Positions 34,031 to 42,415 of a stretch of 64,000 nucleotides of DNA are shown piece by piece; positions within the stretch are counted from its first letter, which is position 1, and every line of letters begins with the position of its first letter. The stretch spans positions 3,410,001 through 3,474,000 of the forward strand of contig OZ252290.1 in assembly GCA_965250105.1 (NCBI GenBank), given 5' to 3'. The stretch is from JBCBSK01 sp965250105 (GTDB lineage Bacteria; Pseudomonadota; Alphaproteobacteria; Rhizobiales; Tepidamorphaceae). The notes below the pieces were generated by a model. The model did not search any database. It had not been told where the DNA came from and was given only the letters and a program-made list of their open reading frames with translations. A program made the translations under genes and the position numbers.

Positions 34031-34921
34031 ATGGCGAAGATCGCCTTCATCGGTCTGGGCAATATGGGCGGCCCCATGGCGGCCAATCTGGTCGGCAGCG
34101 GCCATGAGGTGACCGGCTTCGACCTTGGCGATGCCGCCAAGCAGGCCTTCACCGGCAAGGGCGGGCAGGTCGCCGACACCGTGGCGGACGCCGTATCGGA
34201 GGCCGAGGCCGTCGTGACCATGCTGCCGGCGGGCGCCCATGTCGACCATGTCTATCGCGGCGAGGGCGGCGTCCTGGCATCGGCGCCGGCGGGCGCGCTC
34301 TTGATCGACTGTTCGACGATCGACGTGACGACCGCGCGGGCGGTGGCGGCCGATGCCGAGGCCAAGGGTTTCGCGATGGTGGATGCGCCGGTCTCGGGCG
34401 GGGTCGGCGGCGCCGAAGCCGGCACGCTGACCTTCATGGTCGGCGGCGGCGATGACGCCTTCGCGCGCGCCGAGCCGATCCTCCAGGTGATGGGCAAGAC
34501 GATCGTCCATGCCGGCGGGGCGGGCAACGGCCAGGCGGCGAAGATCTGCAACAACATGATCCTCGGCATCTCCATGATCGGCGTGTCGGAGGCCTTCGTG
34601 CTGGCCGAGAAGCTCGGCCTCGACCATCAGAAGCTCTACGACATCTCCTCGACGGCGTCGGGCCAGTGCTGGTCGCTGACGACCTATTGCCCGGTGCCGG
34701 GGCCGGTGCCGACCTCGCCGGCCAACCGCGACTATCAGCCGGGCTTCACCGCAGCCATGATGCTCAAGGACCTCAAGCTGGCCCAGGACGCGGCCTCCGA
34801 TGTCGCCGCCGCGACGCCGCTCGGCGCCCAGGCCACTCAAGTCTATGGCATGTATGTCAATGAGGGGAATGCGGGCACGGATTTCTCCGGCATTGTGCGC
34901 TTTTTGCGCGGCGACGGGTAA
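34031..34921 (+). CDS. mmsB: 3-hydroxyisobutyrate dehydrogenase
   Basis: MmsB oxidises 3-hydroxyisobutyrate to methylmalonate semialdehyde with NAD+. The 296-residue product has the Rossmann motif AFIGLGNMGGPMAANL at the N-terminus, the substrate loop DAPVSGGVGGAEAGTLTFMV and the catalytic lysine in GNGQAAKICNNM. The C-terminal part carries the dehydrogenase-specific GFTAAMMLKDLKLAQDAA. The ATG follows AGGGGAGACGCTTC. It completes a cluster of acyl-CoA dehydrogenase, acyl-CoA hydrolase and dehydrogenase. The next enzyme, methylmalonate-semialdehyde dehydrogenase (mmsA), is not in the window. Confidence 0.93.
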   Translation: MAKIAFIGLGNMGGPMAANLVGSGHEVTGFDLGDAAKQAFTGKGGQVADTVADAVSEAEAVVTMLPAGAHVDHVYRGEGGVLASAPAGALLIDCSTIDVTTARAVAADAEAKGFAMVDAPVSGGVGGAEAGTLTFMVGGGDDAFARAEPILQVMGKTIVHAGGAGNGQAAKICNNMILGISMIGVSEAFVLAEKLGLDHQKLYDISSTASGQCWSLTTYCPVPGPVPTSPANRDYQPGFTAAMMLKDLKLAQDAASDVAAATPLGAQATQVYGMYVNEGNAGTDFSGIVRFLRGDG

Positions 34922-34943
34922 TCTCTTCTTCACCCTAAGCCCG

Positions 34944-34952
34944 GTTACCTAA
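34944..34952 (+). promoter_or_regulatory. GTTACCTAA motif, copy 1, upstream of the MarR gene
   Basis: The nonamer GTTACCTAA (preceded by G, giving a GGT-T-ACC dyad) lies about 100 bases before the MarR-type gene. An identical copy lies before the L,D-transpeptidase gene. It is a candidate LdtR operator. Confidence 0.4.
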
Positions 34953-35053
34953 AATAAACGACATGTTTTAATCAGGTTTTGGGTCAATCGCATTAAGGTC
35001 TCACTCGATCGCGGAACAACAACAAACCGCGGCACGAAACAGTGAGGCACAAG

Positions 35054-35566
35054 ATGGCTTATATTGGTGCGGCGGCGCCTGCGGAAATGCAGGGCGACGC
35101 CACGGAAGAGTTGCGTCCGCGCTATCTTCAGGCGCTGTCGCTGATCGAGCGGCTGCATCGGCGCCTTCTGGACGTGGTGCGCGACGAGATGGACCGCGAG
35201 GGTCGGGCCGATCTGAACGCCGTTCAGGCACTGCTGCTCTACAATATCGGTGATTCCGAATTGTCGGCCAGCGAGCTGCGCAAGCGCGGCTACTATCTCG
35301 GTTCGAACGTGTCCTATAACGTCAAGAAGCTGGTCGAGGCGGGATTCCTGCACCATCAGCGCTCGACGGTCGACCGCCGCGCGGTGCGGATCAGCCTGAC
35401 CGAGAAGGGGCGCGAGGTGCGCGACATGGTGGAGGCGCTCTACAGCCGCCACCTGAAGTCGGTCGACAAGGTCGGCGAGATCGATTCCGGCCGCTTCGAC
35501 GACCTGATCGGCGCGCTGGAAAAGCTCGAACGCTTCTGGACCGACCAGATTCGCTACAAGCTCTGA
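35054..35566 (+). CDS. ldtR: MarR-family regulator, LdtR-like
   Basis: The 170-residue product has a winged helix-turn-helix (ADLNAVQALLLYNIGDSELS then LRKRGYYLGSNVSYNVKKL, wing at QRSTVDRRAVRISLT) flanked by helices for dimerisation. LdtR of Rhizobiales controls the neighbouring L,D-transpeptidase gene, osmotic-stress tolerance and motility, and the same gene pair occurs here. I preferred the ATG with GAGG seven bases upstream over an in-frame GTG four codons earlier. The symbol rests on the neighbour and on the SNVSYNVKKLVEAG helix pattern. Confidence 0.82.
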   Translation: MAYIGAAAPAEMQGDATEELRPRYLQALSLIERLHRRLLDVVRDEMDREGRADLNAVQALLLYNIGDSELSASELRKRGYYLGSNVSYNVKKLVEAGFLHHQRSTVDRRAVRISLTEKGREVRDMVEALYSRHLKSVDKVGEIDSGRFDDLIGALEKLERFWTDQIRYKL

Positions 35567-35710
35567 CGGGCAATGCGGGTCGCCTGGCCGGGCATGCGTC
35601 TCGCCGGGCAGGGCGCGGGTTTCACGGAAATGTCAAACCGCGAAATGGCCGTTCGGCCGCTTTCGCGGCCTTAGTCTTGCCATGAAGGATTGGTGATGCT
35701 CGCCGCGCGT

Positions 35711-35719
35711 GTTACCTAA
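35711..35719 (+). promoter_or_regulatory. GTTACCTAA motif, copy 2, upstream of the L,D-transpeptidase gene
   Basis: Identical to the motif before the MarR gene and located 40 bases upstream of the L,D-transpeptidase start, a position where a bound repressor or activator would act on the promoter. Confidence 0.4.
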
Positions 35720-35758
35720 TCGGTCACGCACATCCTGCCGGCTGGACGAGGGAATTAC

Positions 35759-37093
35759 ATGCCTAAGCCCGTGAATACTGTCGATGCCGCGCGCCGCGCG
35801 TCTTCGGCGACCGCCGATACGAGGATCGACGGCGCGATCGAGGGTATGTCCCGGCGCGCCCTTCTGGGCGGCGCGGCATTTGGCCTCGTCGCGCTGGCCG
35901 GCATCGGCATGGCGCGGGCGCAAAGCCTCCCGATCGATGTGGCGGGCGGCGAGTGGACCCAGCGCTTCGATCCCTCCTCGCGCGGCTTTTCGTCCTCGGT
36001 CGCCTCGCCATGGCCGACGCTGAGCCCGGAATCGATCAATGCCGTCCGGCAGACGCTCGCCGTCTACCAGCAGCTCGCGGCGTCCGGCGGATGGGGCCAG
36101 GTGCCGCAGGGCAACACGTTGCGCCTCGGCGTGGCCAATGACCGGGTCGTCGCCCTGCGCCAGCGCCTGATGGCGACCGGCGATCTGTCGCAGTCGGCCG
36201 GCCTGTCGCGCACCTTCGACAGCTATGTCGAGGCCGCGGTGCGCCGCTTCCAGGCGCGCCATGGCATCCTGCCCGACGGCTATGTGCGCGGCGATACCCT
36301 GCGCGAGCTCAACGTGCCGGTCGAGCGGCGCATCGGCCAGTTGAACCTCAATCTCGCCCGCCTCGAAGCGCTGTCGCAGCGCATGCCGGACCGTCACGTC
36401 CTGGTGAACATTCCCGGCGCCGAGATCGAGGCGGTCGACGACAGCCGGATCCATGCCCGCTTCACCGCCGTGGTCGGCAAGATCGACCGCGCCTCGCCGA
36501 TCCTCGAAAGCCGGATCCACGAGATCAATTTCAATCCCTACTGGCATGCGCCGGTCAGCATCGTGCGTCGGGACATCATTCCCAAGATGCAGCAGGACCC
36601 GCAATATCTGTCGAATTTCAACATCCGGATCTTCGACCGCTCGGGCAACGAGATCGATCCCCAAATGGTCAACTGGCAGACCAACGAGGCGGAGAACTAT
36701 CTGCTGCGCCAGGACCCGGGCAATTTCAACTCGATGGGCGCGATCAAGATCAACTTCCATAACCGCCATTCGGTCTATCTGCACGACACGCCGGAGACGA
36801 GCCTGTTCGGCACCAATGCCCGCTTCCACAGCTCCGGCTGCGTGCGGGTTCAGAATGTCCGCGAACTGGTCACCTGGCTGGTCGAGCCAAATGGCGGCGA
36901 ATGGAACCGCAGCGCCGTCGACGCGCTGATCCGCAGCGGCGAGCGCCGCGATGTCAGCCTGTCGGAGCGGACCACCATCCGCTTCGCCTATATCACCGCC
37001 TGGGCGACGCCGGGCGGGGTGGTGCATTTCCGGCCCGACATCTACAACAAGGACGCGGTCGGCGATCTCGCCATCGAGGGCACGCCGAGCTAG
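35759..37093 (+). CDS. L,D-transpeptidase (YkuD domain)
   Basis: This periplasmic enzyme forms 3-3 cross-links in peptidoglycan or attaches proteins to it. The 444-residue product has a signal sequence after a short cytoplasmic tail (SRRALLGGAAFGLVALAG, cleavage near ARAQ). A peptidoglycan-binding helix set follows (YVEAAVRRFQARHGILPDG). The YkuD catalytic domain has HDTPETSLFG and HSSGCVRVQN (His357, Cys361). The signal resembles a Tat motif, with a twin Arg in SRRALLG. The partner regulator gene lies directly upstream, as in ldtR-ldtP loci. The length fits the YcbB-like rhizobial subgroup. Confidence 0.93.
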   Translation: MPKPVNTVDAARRASSATADTRIDGAIEGMSRRALLGGAAFGLVALAGIGMARAQSLPIDVAGGEWTQRFDPSSRGFSSSVASPWPTLSPESINAVRQTLAVYQQLAASGGWGQVPQGNTLRLGVANDRVVALRQRLMATGDLSQSAGLSRTFDSYVEAAVRRFQARHGILPDGYVRGDTLRELNVPVERRIGQLNLNLARLEALSQRMPDRHVLVNIPGAEIEAVDDSRIHARFTAVVGKIDRASPILESRIHEINFNPYWHAPVSIVRRDIIPKMQQDPQYLSNFNIRIFDRSGNEIDPQMVNWQTNEAENYLLRQDPGNFNSMGAIKINFHNRHSVYLHDTPETSLFGTNARFHSSGCVRVQNVRELVTWLVEPNGGEWNRSAVDALIRSGERRDVSLSERTTIRFAYITAWATPGGVVHFRPDIYNKDAVGDLAIEGTPS

Positions 37094-37168
37094 GCGGTAT
37101 CCTCCCTACCGATGGCGCTTGGCCGGTCCCGCCTGGCGGCAGGTTTGGATGGGGCACGGAGCGGCGTC

Positions 37169-37435
37169 ATGGGACAGTCTCGCGGAGACAAATCTCGCGC
37201 AGACAAGCCTCACGCAGACAGGCCGCGTGACGACGGAATGCGTCGGCGCCCGTCCGACGGTCCGCGCGGCGAGGTCTATTTCGAGTTCATCGCCATCGGC
37301 AATGCGATGCGCGTCACGGCGGTCGACGCGGTGACCGGCGTCGAGGTCGTGACCATGGGGCCGCTCGGCGCGGCGCAGGCCGATCTCGAACGCCTCGCCC
37401 TGATGAAACTACGCCGCCGGCTCGAGGCGGGTTAG
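37169..37435 (+). CDS. Small DUF6898-like protein with N-terminal pentapeptide repeat
   Basis: The 88-residue product has a conserved-looking C-terminal half (RGEVYFEFIAIGNAMRVTAV onward, ending LMKLRRRLEAG) that resembles a short alphaproteobacterial family of unknown function. The N-terminal part is a run of Arg/Asp/Lys-rich pentapeptides (SRGDK SRADK PHADR) encoded by a 15-base tandem repeat. An ATG 19 codons upstream and another 23 codons downstream are alternative starts; I chose the one with CGGAG nearby. It follows the L,D-transpeptidase by 75 bp. No function is known to me. Confidence 0.65.
   Translation: MGQSRGDKSRADKPHADRPRDDGMRRRPSDGPRGEVYFEFIAIGNAMRVTAVDAVTGVEVVTMGPLGAAQADLERLALMKLRRRLEAG
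37178..37222 (+). repeat. Three 15-bp imperfect tandem repeats
   Basis: Units TCTCGCGGAGACAAA, TCTCGCGCAGACAAG and CCTCACGCAGACAGG lie head to tail inside the small DUF6898-like gene and keep the reading frame. Confidence 0.75.
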
Positions 37436-37443
37436 GTCAAGCA

Positions 37444-37464
37444 TCGGGTTTTCGTTAAACCCGA
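37444..37464 (+). terminator. Possible terminator hairpin after the small gene
   Basis: TCGGGTTT-TCGTT-AAACCCGA is a perfect 8-bp stem nine bases after the stop codon. No T-run follows, so it may only be a processing stop or a protein-independent pause. Confidence 0.4.
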
Positions 37465-37503
37465 CCGCGCTTCGCGGCGCCCGTCATGGGCTGACGCATG
37501 CAC

Positions 37504-37525
37504 GGATGCATCCTTGGATGCATCG
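37504..37525. promoter_or_regulatory. Tandem ATGCAT palindromes upstream of glyA
   Basis: GGATGCATCC, a perfect 10-bp palindrome, is followed after two bases by GGATGCATCG, so the two GGATGCATC copies repeat every 12 bp. A third related CATGCA lies just before. They are about 70-90 bases before the glyA start and look like a cooperative operator. Confidence 0.4.
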
Positions 37526-37591
37526 GCCGCTTGTGTTAGGCCAGCGGCTCTTTAAGATCGCTTACGCATAATCCAAGCTAAGGTGGCGATA

Positions 37592-38899
37592 ATGGCTGTT
37601 GGCTCGGCTGCGGCGCAAGGGGCGCTGTTTCCTGATTTCTTCACGGCGTCCCTGGCCGATTCGGACCCCGATATTCATGCGGCGCTGACCAAGGAACTCG
37701 GCCGCCAGCAGCACGAGATCGAGCTGATCGCGTCGGAGAACATCGTCTCGCGCGCGGTGCTCGAAGCCCAGGGCTCGGTCGCGACCAACAAATATGCCGA
37801 GGGCTATCCGGGCAAGCGCTATTACGGCGGCTGCCAATATGTCGACATCGCCGAGACGCTCGCCATCGAGCGCGTCACCAGGCTCTATGACTGCGCCTTC
37901 GCCAATGTGCAGCCGCATTCGGGCGCCCAGGCCAATCAGGCCGTCATGCTGGCGCTGCTCCAGCCCGGCGACACCGTGCTCGGCATGAGCCTTGCCGCCG
38001 GTGGTCATCTGACCCATGGCGCGCCGGTCAACCTGTCCGGCAAATGGTTCAACGCGATTGCCTATGGCGTGCGCGAACAGGACGCGCTGATCGATTTCGA
38101 CGAGGTCGAGCGCCTCGCCCATGAGCACAAGCCGAAGATGATCATCGCCGGCGGCTCGGCCTATCCGCGCGTCATCGATTTCGCCCGCTTCCGCCAGATC
38201 GCCGATGCGGTTGGCGCCTATCTCCTGGTCGATATGGCGCATTTCTCGGGCCTCGTCGCGGGCGGCGCGCATCCGAGCCCGCTGCCGCACGCCCATGTCG
38301 TGACCTCGACTACCCACAAGACGCTGCGCGGCCCGCGCGGCGGCATGATCCTCTGCAACGATCCCGATATCGGCAAGAAGATCAATTCCGCCGTCTTTCC
38401 CGGCCTCCAGGGCGGCCCGCTGATGCATGTGATCGCCGCCAAGGCAGTGGCTTATGGCGAGGCGCTGCGGCCGGAATTCAAGACCTATGCGGCCAATGTC
38501 GTGGCAAATGCCAAGGCGCTCGCCGAAACCTTGTCGGAAGCCGGCTGCGACATCGTGTCGGGCGGCACCGACACCCATCTGATGCTGGTCGATCTCAGGC
38601 CCAAGCAATTGACCGGCAAGATCGCCGAGACGGCGCTCGGGCGCGCCAACATCACCTGCAACAAGAACGGCATTCCCTTCGACCCCGAGAAGCCGTGGGT
38701 GACCTCCGGCGTCCGGCTCGGCACGCCGGCGGGCACGACGCGCGGCTTCGGCGTCGCCGAGTTCCAGGACGTCGGCCGCATGATCGCCGAGGTGCTCGAT
38801 GCCGCGGCCCAGACCGAGGAGGGGGCGGAAAGCCTCGTCGAGGCATCGGTGCGGGAGCGGGTCATCGCGCTCTGCGACCGCTTCCCCATCTATTCCTGA
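37592..38899 (+). CDS. glyA: Serine hydroxymethyltransferase
   Basis: GlyA converts serine and THF to glycine and 5,10-methylene-THF, feeding one-carbon metabolism. The 435-residue PLP enzyme has QQHEIELIASENIVSRAVLE, NKYAEGYPGKRYYGGCQYVD and the PLP-binding lysine in TSTTHKTLRGPRGG (Lys243). VNPNAVQPHSGAQAN-like FANVQPHSGAQANQAVM is also present. The ATG, with AAGG eight bases upstream, is preferred over an in-frame GTG three codons earlier. Length is standard. nrdR follows at 67 bp; glyA-nrdR-rib is a common alphaproteobacterial order. Confidence 0.96.
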   Translation: MAVGSAAAQGALFPDFFTASLADSDPDIHAALTKELGRQQHEIELIASENIVSRAVLEAQGSVATNKYAEGYPGKRYYGGCQYVDIAETLAIERVTRLYDCAFANVQPHSGAQANQAVMLALLQPGDTVLGMSLAAGGHLTHGAPVNLSGKWFNAIAYGVREQDALIDFDEVERLAHEHKPKMIIAGGSAYPRVIDFARFRQIADAVGAYLLVDMAHFSGLVAGGAHPSPLPHAHVVTSTTHKTLRGPRGGMILCNDPDIGKKINSAVFPGLQGGPLMHVIAAKAVAYGEALRPEFKTYAANVVANAKALAETLSEAGCDIVSGGTDTHLMLVDLRPKQLTGKIAETALGRANITCNKNGIPFDPEKPWVTSGVRLGTPAGTTRGFGVAEFQDVGRMIAEVLDAAAQTEEGAESLVEASVRERVIALCDRFPIYS

Positions 38900-38966
38900 C
38901 GCTTTGGCCACAGGCGCCGGGTGGCCCCGGCGCCACTCCCCGTCTCGACCGTAACGAAGGCCCGAC

Positions 38967-39467
38967 ATGCGCTGTCCCTATTGCGGAAGCCTGAACACGC
39001 AGGTCAAGGATTCGCGGCCGAGCGAGGACAATGCCGCGATCCGGCGCCGGCGCATCTGCAGCGATTGCGGCCAGCGCTTCACCACGTTCGAGCGGGTCCA
39101 GCTGCGCGAACTCATCGTCGTCAAGCGGTCGGGCCGGCGGGTGCCCTTCGACCGCGACAAGCTGATGCGCTCGGTGCAGATCGCGCTGCGCAAGCGCCCC
39201 GTCGACGGCGAGCGCATCGAACGCTTCGTGTCGGGCATCGTGCGCCGGCTCGAAAGCATGGGCGAGAGCGAGGTCGCCTCCGACGCGATCGGCCATCTCG
39301 TCATGGAAGGCTTGCGCGGGATCGACGATGTGGGCTTTGTCCGCTTCGCCTCGGTTTACAAGAACTTCAGGGAAGTCAAGGACTTCGAGGAGTTCATTGA
39401 TAATCTGTCAGACGATCTCGACGACTTGGATCCAGCACTTGTCGGGGCGGGAAAATCCGACGCATGA
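38967..39467 (+). CDS. nrdR: Transcriptional repressor NrdR
   Basis: NrdR represses ribonucleotide reductase genes in response to ATP/dATP levels. The 166-residue product begins with the zinc ribbon MRCPYCGSLNTQVKDSRP...ICSDCGQRFTTFE (two CxxC pairs). An ATP-cone domain follows (VVKRSGRRVPFDRDKLMRSV, ASDAIGHLVMEGLRGIDDV). Length and motifs are canonical. Its stop overlaps the ribD start (ATGA), so it is transcribed with the riboflavin genes. NrdR-box-like sites are visible upstream of nrdJ in this window. Confidence 0.97.
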   Translation: MRCPYCGSLNTQVKDSRPSEDNAAIRRRRICSDCGQRFTTFERVQLRELIVVKRSGRRVPFDRDKLMRSVQIALRKRPVDGERIERFVSGIVRRLESMGESEVASDAIGHLVMEGLRGIDDVGFVRFASVYKNFREVKDFEEFIDNLSDDLDDLDPALVGAGKSDA

Positions 39468-40759
39468 CAACGCCGTCCGACGCGGTGCCGGCGGCGCGAC
39501 AGGTGACCGGCGCCACCGATCCGCAAGACAAGGGATCTGACGCCGCGGCGATGGGCGACACCGATCGCCGTTTCATGGCGGCCGCCTTCCGTCTGGCGCG
39601 GCGCAATCACGGCCTGACCTGGCCCAACCCCTGCGTCGCCGCGCTTGTTGTCGCCATCGGCGAGACGGGCCGGCCGCGCATTGTCGGGCGCGGGGTGACG
39701 GCGCTCGGTGGGCGGCCGCATGCCGAACGCCTGGCGCTCGCGGCGGCCGGCGAGCTGGCGCGCGGTGCCACCTGTTACGTGACGCTTGAGCCTTGCGCCC
39801 ATTATGGCCGCACACCGCCGTGCTCCGACGCGCTGGTCGATGCGGGCGTCGCCCGTGTCGTCACCGCGATCGAGGATCCGGACGGCCGCGTCAGCGGGCG
39901 CGGCCATGCGCGCCTCGCCGAAGCCGGCATAGAGGTCGTGGCCGGCCTGATGCCGGAAGACGGCTTTCGCGCCCATGCCGGTCACATCACGCGCATGCGC
40001 GACCGCCGGCCGCGCGTGACGCTGAAGCTCGCGGTCAGCGCTGACGGTTTCATCGGCCGGCGGGGTGCGGATGGCCTAGCGGCACCCGTCGCGGTGACCG
40101 GCGAGGAGACGCGGGCACGGGTTCACATGCAGCGCGCCTTGCAGGATGCCGTGCTGATCGGCGTCGGCACCGCGCTGGCCGACGATCCGCTGCTGACGGT
40201 CAGGCTGCCTGGGCTCGGCGCGCGTTCGCCGGCCCGCATCGTCGTCGACAGCCAGCTGCGGCTGCCGCCCGCCTCGCGCCTTGTATCGAGCATCGAGGAA
40301 GCCCCGCTCTGGATCTACACGCTGGCCGCCTCGCCGTTGCCCGGCGATCCGCGTGCCGCGCGCATGCGGGCGCTTCGAACCGCCGGCGCAGATGTGATCG
40401 AGGTGCCGGGCGAGGCGTCGGGCCGCGTATCGCTGCCGGCCGTCCTCACCGATCTCGGCACGCGCGGACTGACCAGGCTCTATGTCGAGGGCGGCGCCGA
40501 GATCGCGGCCAGCCTGTTGGCGCGCGGACTGGTCGACCGGGTGGTCCGTTTCGACGGCACGGGCGATATCGGCGCGGCGCGGGGCATTCCGCCGGCCGCC
40601 GGGCTCGATCTCGATGCCGTGCTGGCGCGCGATTTCGAGCCCGTCGAGACCGACCGCTTTGGCGCGGATGTCATGACGGTCTATCGTCGCGCGCCGATCG
40701 CGCTGGCCGACCGCCGCGAGGCCGCGCTGACCGCGCGCTCGGGCGGGCAGGGCGCGTGA
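39464..40759 (+). CDS. ribD: Bifunctional riboflavin deaminase/reductase
   Basis: RibD deaminates and then reduces the pyrimidine intermediate of riboflavin synthesis. The 431-residue product has an N-terminal cytidine-deaminase-like zinc domain with GRPHAERLAL and TLEPCAHYGRTPPCSDALV. A C-terminal NADPH reductase follows (RPRVTLKLAVSADGFIG, RLYVEGGAEIAASLLARGLV). An N-terminal extension of about 30 residues precedes MGDTDRRFMAAAF; a downstream ATG there is an alternative start. ATGA coupling with nrdR supports the longer form. No FMN riboswitch is visible, as expected for an internal operon gene. Confidence 0.94.
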   Translation: MTTPSDAVPAARQVTGATDPQDKGSDAAAMGDTDRRFMAAAFRLARRNHGLTWPNPCVAALVVAIGETGRPRIVGRGVTALGGRPHAERLALAAAGELARGATCYVTLEPCAHYGRTPPCSDALVDAGVARVVTAIEDPDGRVSGRGHARLAEAGIEVVAGLMPEDGFRAHAGHITRMRDRRPRVTLKLAVSADGFIGRRGADGLAAPVAVTGEETRARVHMQRALQDAVLIGVGTALADDPLLTVRLPGLGARSPARIVVDSQLRLPPASRLVSSIEEAPLWIYTLAASPLPGDPRAARMRALRTAGADVIEVPGEASGRVSLPAVLTDLGTRGLTRLYVEGGAEIAASLLARGLVDRVVRFDGTGDIGAARGIPPAAGLDLDAVLARDFEPVETDRFGADVMTVYRRAPIALADRREAALTARSGGQGA

Positions 40760-40802
40760 TGGCCGGCGCCCGCGACGGGGCCAATCTGGACGGGAGAGAC
40801 GG

Positions 40803-41435
40803 GTGTTCACCGGACTGATCACCGATATCGGACGCGTCGTCGATATCGCCGACCGCGACGATCTGCGCCGCGTGTCGATCGCGAGCGGCTATGACGCGGA
40901 GACGATCGCCATCGGCGCCTCGATCGCCTGTTCCGGCCCCTGCCTGACGGTCGTCGCCTGCCGTGCCGAGACGGGCGGCGGGAGCGGATCGGTCTTCGAG
41001 GTCGATATCTCGCGCGAAACGCTCGACCGGACCACGACCGGGGCCTGGCGGGTCGGTACCGCGCTCAATCTCGAACGCTCGCTGGCGCTCGGCGCCGAGC
41101 TTGGCGGCCACCTCGTCACCGGCCACATCGACGGTCTGGCCGAGATCGTCGCGCGGGACCCGGTGGGCGCGGCGGAGCGCTTTTCTTTCGAGGTGCCGGC
41201 GGCACTCGCGGGCTTTATCGCCGAAAAGGGCTCCGTGGCGCTCGACGGCACGTCCCTGACCGTCAATGATGTGTCGGGAACGCGCTTCGGCGTGATGCTG
41301 ATCCCGCACACGCTGGCCGTCACCACATGGGGTGCGGCGCGACCGGGCGACCGGGTCAATCTCGAAGTCGACCTTCTGGCACGCTATGTCGCGCGCATGG
41401 CCGATTGGCGGGCCGAAACGGAGCAGGGCGGATGA
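40803..41435 (+). CDS. ribE: Riboflavin synthase alpha subunit
   Basis: The enzyme dismutates two 6,7-dimethyl-8-ribityllumazines to riboflavin and the pyrimidine precursor. The 210-residue product has two similar lumazine-binding halves. The first begins MFTGLITDIGRVV and includes GASIACSGPCLTVV, and the second includes LVTGHIDGLAEIV and VALDGTSLTVNDVSG. Translation starts at GTG after GGGAGAGACGG. The stop overlaps the ribH ATG. It is sometimes called ribC in alphaproteobacteria. Confidence 0.95.
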   Translation: MFTGLITDIGRVVDIADRDDLRRVSIASGYDAETIAIGASIACSGPCLTVVACRAETGGGSGSVFEVDISRETLDRTTTGAWRVGTALNLERSLALGAELGGHLVTGHIDGLAEIVARDPVGAAERFSFEVPAALAGFIAEKGSVALDGTSLTVNDVSGTRFGVMLIPHTLAVTTWGAARPGDRVNLEVDLLARYVARMADWRAETEQGG

Positions 41436-41878
41436 CCGACAGGCCGCGCATTCTGATCATCGAATCAGACTATTACGACCACATCACCGATCATCTGCGC
41501 AGCGGTGCCATGGCCGTTCTGGACGCCGCCGGCGCCCGCACCGACCGGGTCACCGTGCCGGGGGTTCTGGAGATCCCGCCGGCGCTCGCCATGGCGCTGT
41601 CGGGCACGGTCCACTATGACGGCTATGTGCTGCTCGGCTGCGTGATCCGTGGCGAGACCAGCCATTATGACATCGTCGCCAATGAATCGGCGCGCGCCGT
41701 CTTCGATCTCGCGACGCGCCACGAACTGGCGCTCGGCAATGCCATCCTGACGGTCGAGAACGAGGTCCAGGCGCTCGACCGGGCCCATCCCGAGCGCAAG
41801 AACAAGGGGGCCGACGCGGCCGGCGCGGCGCTGGCGCTGGTCGATCTGCGCCGCCATTTCGGGGGCCGGGGACGATGA
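41432..41878 (+). CDS. ribH: 6,7-dimethyl-8-ribityllumazine synthase
   Basis: RibH joins the pyrimidine intermediate with 3,4-dihydroxy-2-butanone-4-phosphate. The 148-residue product has the family segments VPGVLEIPPALAMAL, GCVIRGETSHYDIVANESAR (with the catalytic His) and LTVENEVQALDRAHP. It starts at an ATG overlapping the ribE stop and ends overlapping the nusB ATG. It has the short form typical of icosahedral or pentameric alphaproteobacterial enzymes; its quaternary state cannot be read from sequence. Confidence 0.95.
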   Translation: MTDRPRILIIESDYYDHITDHLRSGAMAVLDAAGARTDRVTVPGVLEIPPALAMALSGTVHYDGYVLLGCVIRGETSHYDIVANESARAVFDLATRHELALGNAILTVENEVQALDRAHPERKNKGADAAGAALALVDLRRHFGGRGR

Positions 41879-42405
41879 CGGCGGAACCAGCCGCGCCCAA
41901 GCCGGATGCCGCCCTCGCGCCCGCCCGCAAGGCGAACCGGCGCAGCGCGGCCCGGCTGGCCGCGGTTCAGGCGCTCTATCAGATGGACATCGGCAAGACG
42001 CCGCTGCCGGCCATTCTCGACGAGTTCGTCGCCGAGCGTCTCGGCAAGGAGATCGACGGCGACCAGTATCTGCCCGCCGATAGCGGTTTTTTCCGCGATC
42101 TCGTTTCGGGCGTCGTGCGCGAGCAGCGCGATATCGACCGGCGGATCGATGCCGCCCTGGCCGATGGCTGGCCGCTCCGGCGGATCGACGCCACCTTGCG
42201 CGCCGTGTTGCGCGCCGGCGTCTATGAGGCGGCCTTCCGCACCGACATTCCGGTGCGCGTCGCCATCGCTGAATATGTCGAGATCGCACGCGCCTTCTTC
42301 GACGATGGCGACGAGCCGCGCATGACCAATGCGGTGCTCGACCGGCTGGCGCGCGCCGCCCGCCCCGAGGACCTGCCGGACAGGCCGGCGCGACCGACCG
42401 GCTGA
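41875..42405 (+). CDS. nusB: Transcription antitermination protein NusB
   Basis: NusB binds boxA RNA with S10 in rRNA antitermination. The 176-residue all-helical product has RRSAARLAAVQALYQMDIGK at the N-terminus, a central DSGFFRDLVSGVVREQRDID, and the C-terminal VRVAIAEYVEIARAFFDDGD with MTNAVLDRLA, all standard for the family. It overlaps ribH (ATGA) and is followed by thiL after 10 bp, within a single operon from nrdR onward. Confidence 0.95.
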   Translation: MTAEPAAPKPDAALAPARKANRRSAARLAAVQALYQMDIGKTPLPAILDEFVAERLGKEIDGDQYLPADSGFFRDLVSGVVREQRDIDRRIDAALADGWPLRRIDATLRAVLRAGVYEAAFRTDIPVRVAIAEYVEIARAFFDDGDEPRMTNAVLDRLARAARPEDLPDRPARPTG

Positions 42406-42415
42406 CCACCGCGCC

